Shown here one piece after another: positions 4,617-5,800 of a stretch of DNA of 5,800 bases. Every line of letters starts with the position of its first letter. The first letter of the stretch is position 1. Below the pieces are notes generated by a model that saw nothing but the letters and a program-made list of their open reading frames with translations, did no database searches and was not told the origin of the DNA. The translations under genes and the position numbers were made by a program. The DNA is taken from the NCBI GenBank assembly GCA_902493915.1, contig CABUQY010000094.1:1-5800 (forward strand). The letters are read 5' to 3'. This DNA comes from an uncultured Collinsella sp. (GTDB lineage Bacteria > Actinomycetota > Coriobacteriia > Coriobacteriales > Coriobacteriaceae).

Positions 4617-5800
4617 ATGGAATCGACTGATGTACTGGTAATTGGATCTGGCATTGCGGGCCTTTGTGCCGCCATCGAAGCGGCACGCACTGGCGCAACC
4701 GTCGCTGTGGCAAGCGCCGGCAAGACTATGAGTGGATCGAGCTTCTTCCCCGGAACCTGGGGCCTGGGGCTTATCGGACCCGTTAACCAAGACGACGAAC
4801 AAGACCTCATCGACACCATCCAGACCGTCGGTGGCGGCGTCGCCGACCCCGAGCTTGTCCAGACGTTTGTCCACGGCATTCCCCAGGCAATTGAATGGCT
4901 CGAGCAAGACCTGGGCGTTGAGCTCCAGCGTCCGCAAAGCGCTGAGAGCGCTCAGCAAAAGCAGTTTATCCCCTGCTTTGACCACAAGACGCGCATGTGG
5001 CGCGGCCTCACCCGCAAGCCGCTTGAGGACGCTCTGACGACCCGGATCGAGTCGCTCGGTATTCGCCTGCTCCCCCGCCATGAGCTTATCGACCTTGTTG
5101 AGGACACGAACGGCAGAATCATCGGAACCGTGCTCTACGACCTCACCGAAGATCGAATCGTGCCCTTTGCTGCCAAGGCCACGATCATCGCAGCCGGTGG
5201 CACAGGCGGCTTGTTCGAGCGCAGCCTTACGTCGGCTGATGTGCTCAGCTCCTCGCAGGCCATCGCACTGGCGCACGGCGCATCGCTTACTAATATAGAG
5301 TTCATGCAAATGATGCCCGGCTTCATCGAGCCCAAGCGCAACCTGGTCTTCAACGAGAAAACCTGGCGCTACGTACATGTAGACCAGCCGGCAGATATTG
5401 CCGACGACAAGCTGGACGACCTGCTCGAGCAGCGCTCTGGATATGGTCCTTTCACGTCACGCTTAGCCTCCCGGGCTATCGATCTCGTCATCGATCAGGC
5501 TGGTGCCGAAGGCCTGGCACTCCACTACGACTTCCCCCGCGAGGATGTCCCAGAGTTTGTGCAGACCTTTGCCACCTGGCTGCAAGACGAGCACGGCATC
5601 GCCCCGACTGACGAGATGCGCGTTGCGATGTATGCCCACGCCGCTAACGGAGGCATCAAGATCGATAAGACCGCGCACACGGGCGTTGAGGGCCTCTACG
5701 CTTGCGGCGAGGCGACAGGCGGCATGCACGGCGCCGACCGCATTGGTGGCTTGTCAAGCGCCAACGGCATCGTATTCGGACGCATCGCGGGCGCATCGGC
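4617..5800 (+). CDS. FAD-dependent oxidoreductase, fumarate reductase / L-aspartate oxidase superfamily (3' end outside window)
   Basis: The first 394 residues are present with no in-frame stop. VLVIGSGIAGLCAAIEAA (6-23) is the FAD dinucleotide-binding motif (G10, G12, G15), AAGGTGG (192-198) is the second FAD-contact stretch, and GLYACGEATGGMHGADRIGG (359-378) is the C-terminal flavin motif of the FAD_binding_2 group. Of the catalytic positions known in fumarate reductase and L-aspartate oxidase, H341 (HAANGG), R286 (SRAID) and R375 (HGADR) seem retained, but the usual EFxQxHPT is IEFMQMMPG, with M233 replacing histidine. It is therefore unlikely to be a standard SdhA/FrdA, and NadB is not supported well enough to name. 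The substrate is unknown. The start at 4617 has AGAAAGGA seven bases upstream. A strong terminator precedes it, so it is a separate transcription unit. There is no twin-arginine or lipoprotein signal, so it is probably cytoplasmic. Confidence 0.85.
   Translation, partial: MESTDVLVIGSGIAGLCAAIEAARTGATVAVASAGKTMSGSSFFPGTWGLGLIGPVNQDDEQDLIDTIQTVGGGVADPELVQTFVHGIPQAIEWLEQDLGVELQRPQSAESAQQKQFIPCFDHKTRMWRGLTRKPLEDALTTRIESLGIRLLPRHELIDLVEDTNGRIIGTVLYDLTEDRIVPFAAKATIIAAGGTGGLFERSLTSADVLSSSQAIALAHGASLTNIEFMQMMPGFIEPKRNLVFNEKTWRYVHVDQPADIADDKLDDLLEQRSGYGPFTSRLASRAIDLVIDQAGAEGLALHYDFPREDVPEFVQTFATWLQDEHGIAPTDEMRVAMYAHAANGGIKIDKTAHTGVEGLYACGEATGGMHGADRIGGLSSANGIVFGRIAGAS

Noticed and set aside
4578..5378. 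A 266-codon open frame on the minus strand
   Set aside because: It is the codon-aligned antisense of the flavoprotein gene, which has clear FAD motifs on the plus strand.
1..5800. CRISPR array, tRNA or rRNA genes
   Set aside because: No regularly spaced repeats, cloverleaf with a GTTCGAATC-like arm, or conserved rRNA stretches were seen on either strand.

Overview
The window looks like a chromosomal segment of a high-GC anaerobic actinobacterium, most probably a Coriobacteriia gut bacterium of the Collinsella type. This is inferred from the SufS-SufU type of Fe-S assembly, the GGGtGRT gene pair with its GC-rich but C/T-ended codon use, and an anaerobic-style flavoprotein; no sequence search was possible, and related genera are not excluded.

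Layout. Positions 1-727 (+) hold the end of a SUF operon: the C-terminal 99 residues of the cysteine desulfurase SufS, overlapping by 8 bases a complete sufU, closed by a clear intrinsic terminator (757-790). Positions 791-1386 carry no convincing gene but are rich in structure: several hairpins, a long-range stem spanning 885-1000, an interrupted inverted repeat at 1212-1265, and two copies of a 20-base motif exactly 250 bases apart. Positions 1387-2199 (-) encode a complete single-domain HUH (Y1/RAYT-type) transposase with a C-terminal helix-turn-helix, and a plausible promoter lies just upstream of it. Positions 2200-2602 are a divergent intergenic region with a candidate -10 box and a leader able to fold in two exclusive ways. 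Positions 2603-4360 (+) are a tight two-gene operon: a divergent NifU/IscU-like scaffold protein followed by a GGGtGRT-family protein, ended by a strong terminator (4396-4428). From 4617 an FAD-dependent oxidoreductase of the fumarate reductase / L-aspartate oxidase superfamily runs off the right edge.

How the genes fit together. SufS removes sulfur from cysteine as a persulfide and SufU receives it in a zinc-dependent transfer, feeding the SufBCD scaffold expected upstream of the window. The second operon encodes another U-type scaffold relative whose cysteine arrangement differs from the classical one, paired with a partner of unknown function. Both genes look highly expressed from codon use. 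The transposase gene sits between two Fe-S related operons and is oriented against them; the structured DNA downstream of it is the natural place to look for its target repeats. The most interesting uncharacterised system here is the scaffold/GGGtGRT pair.
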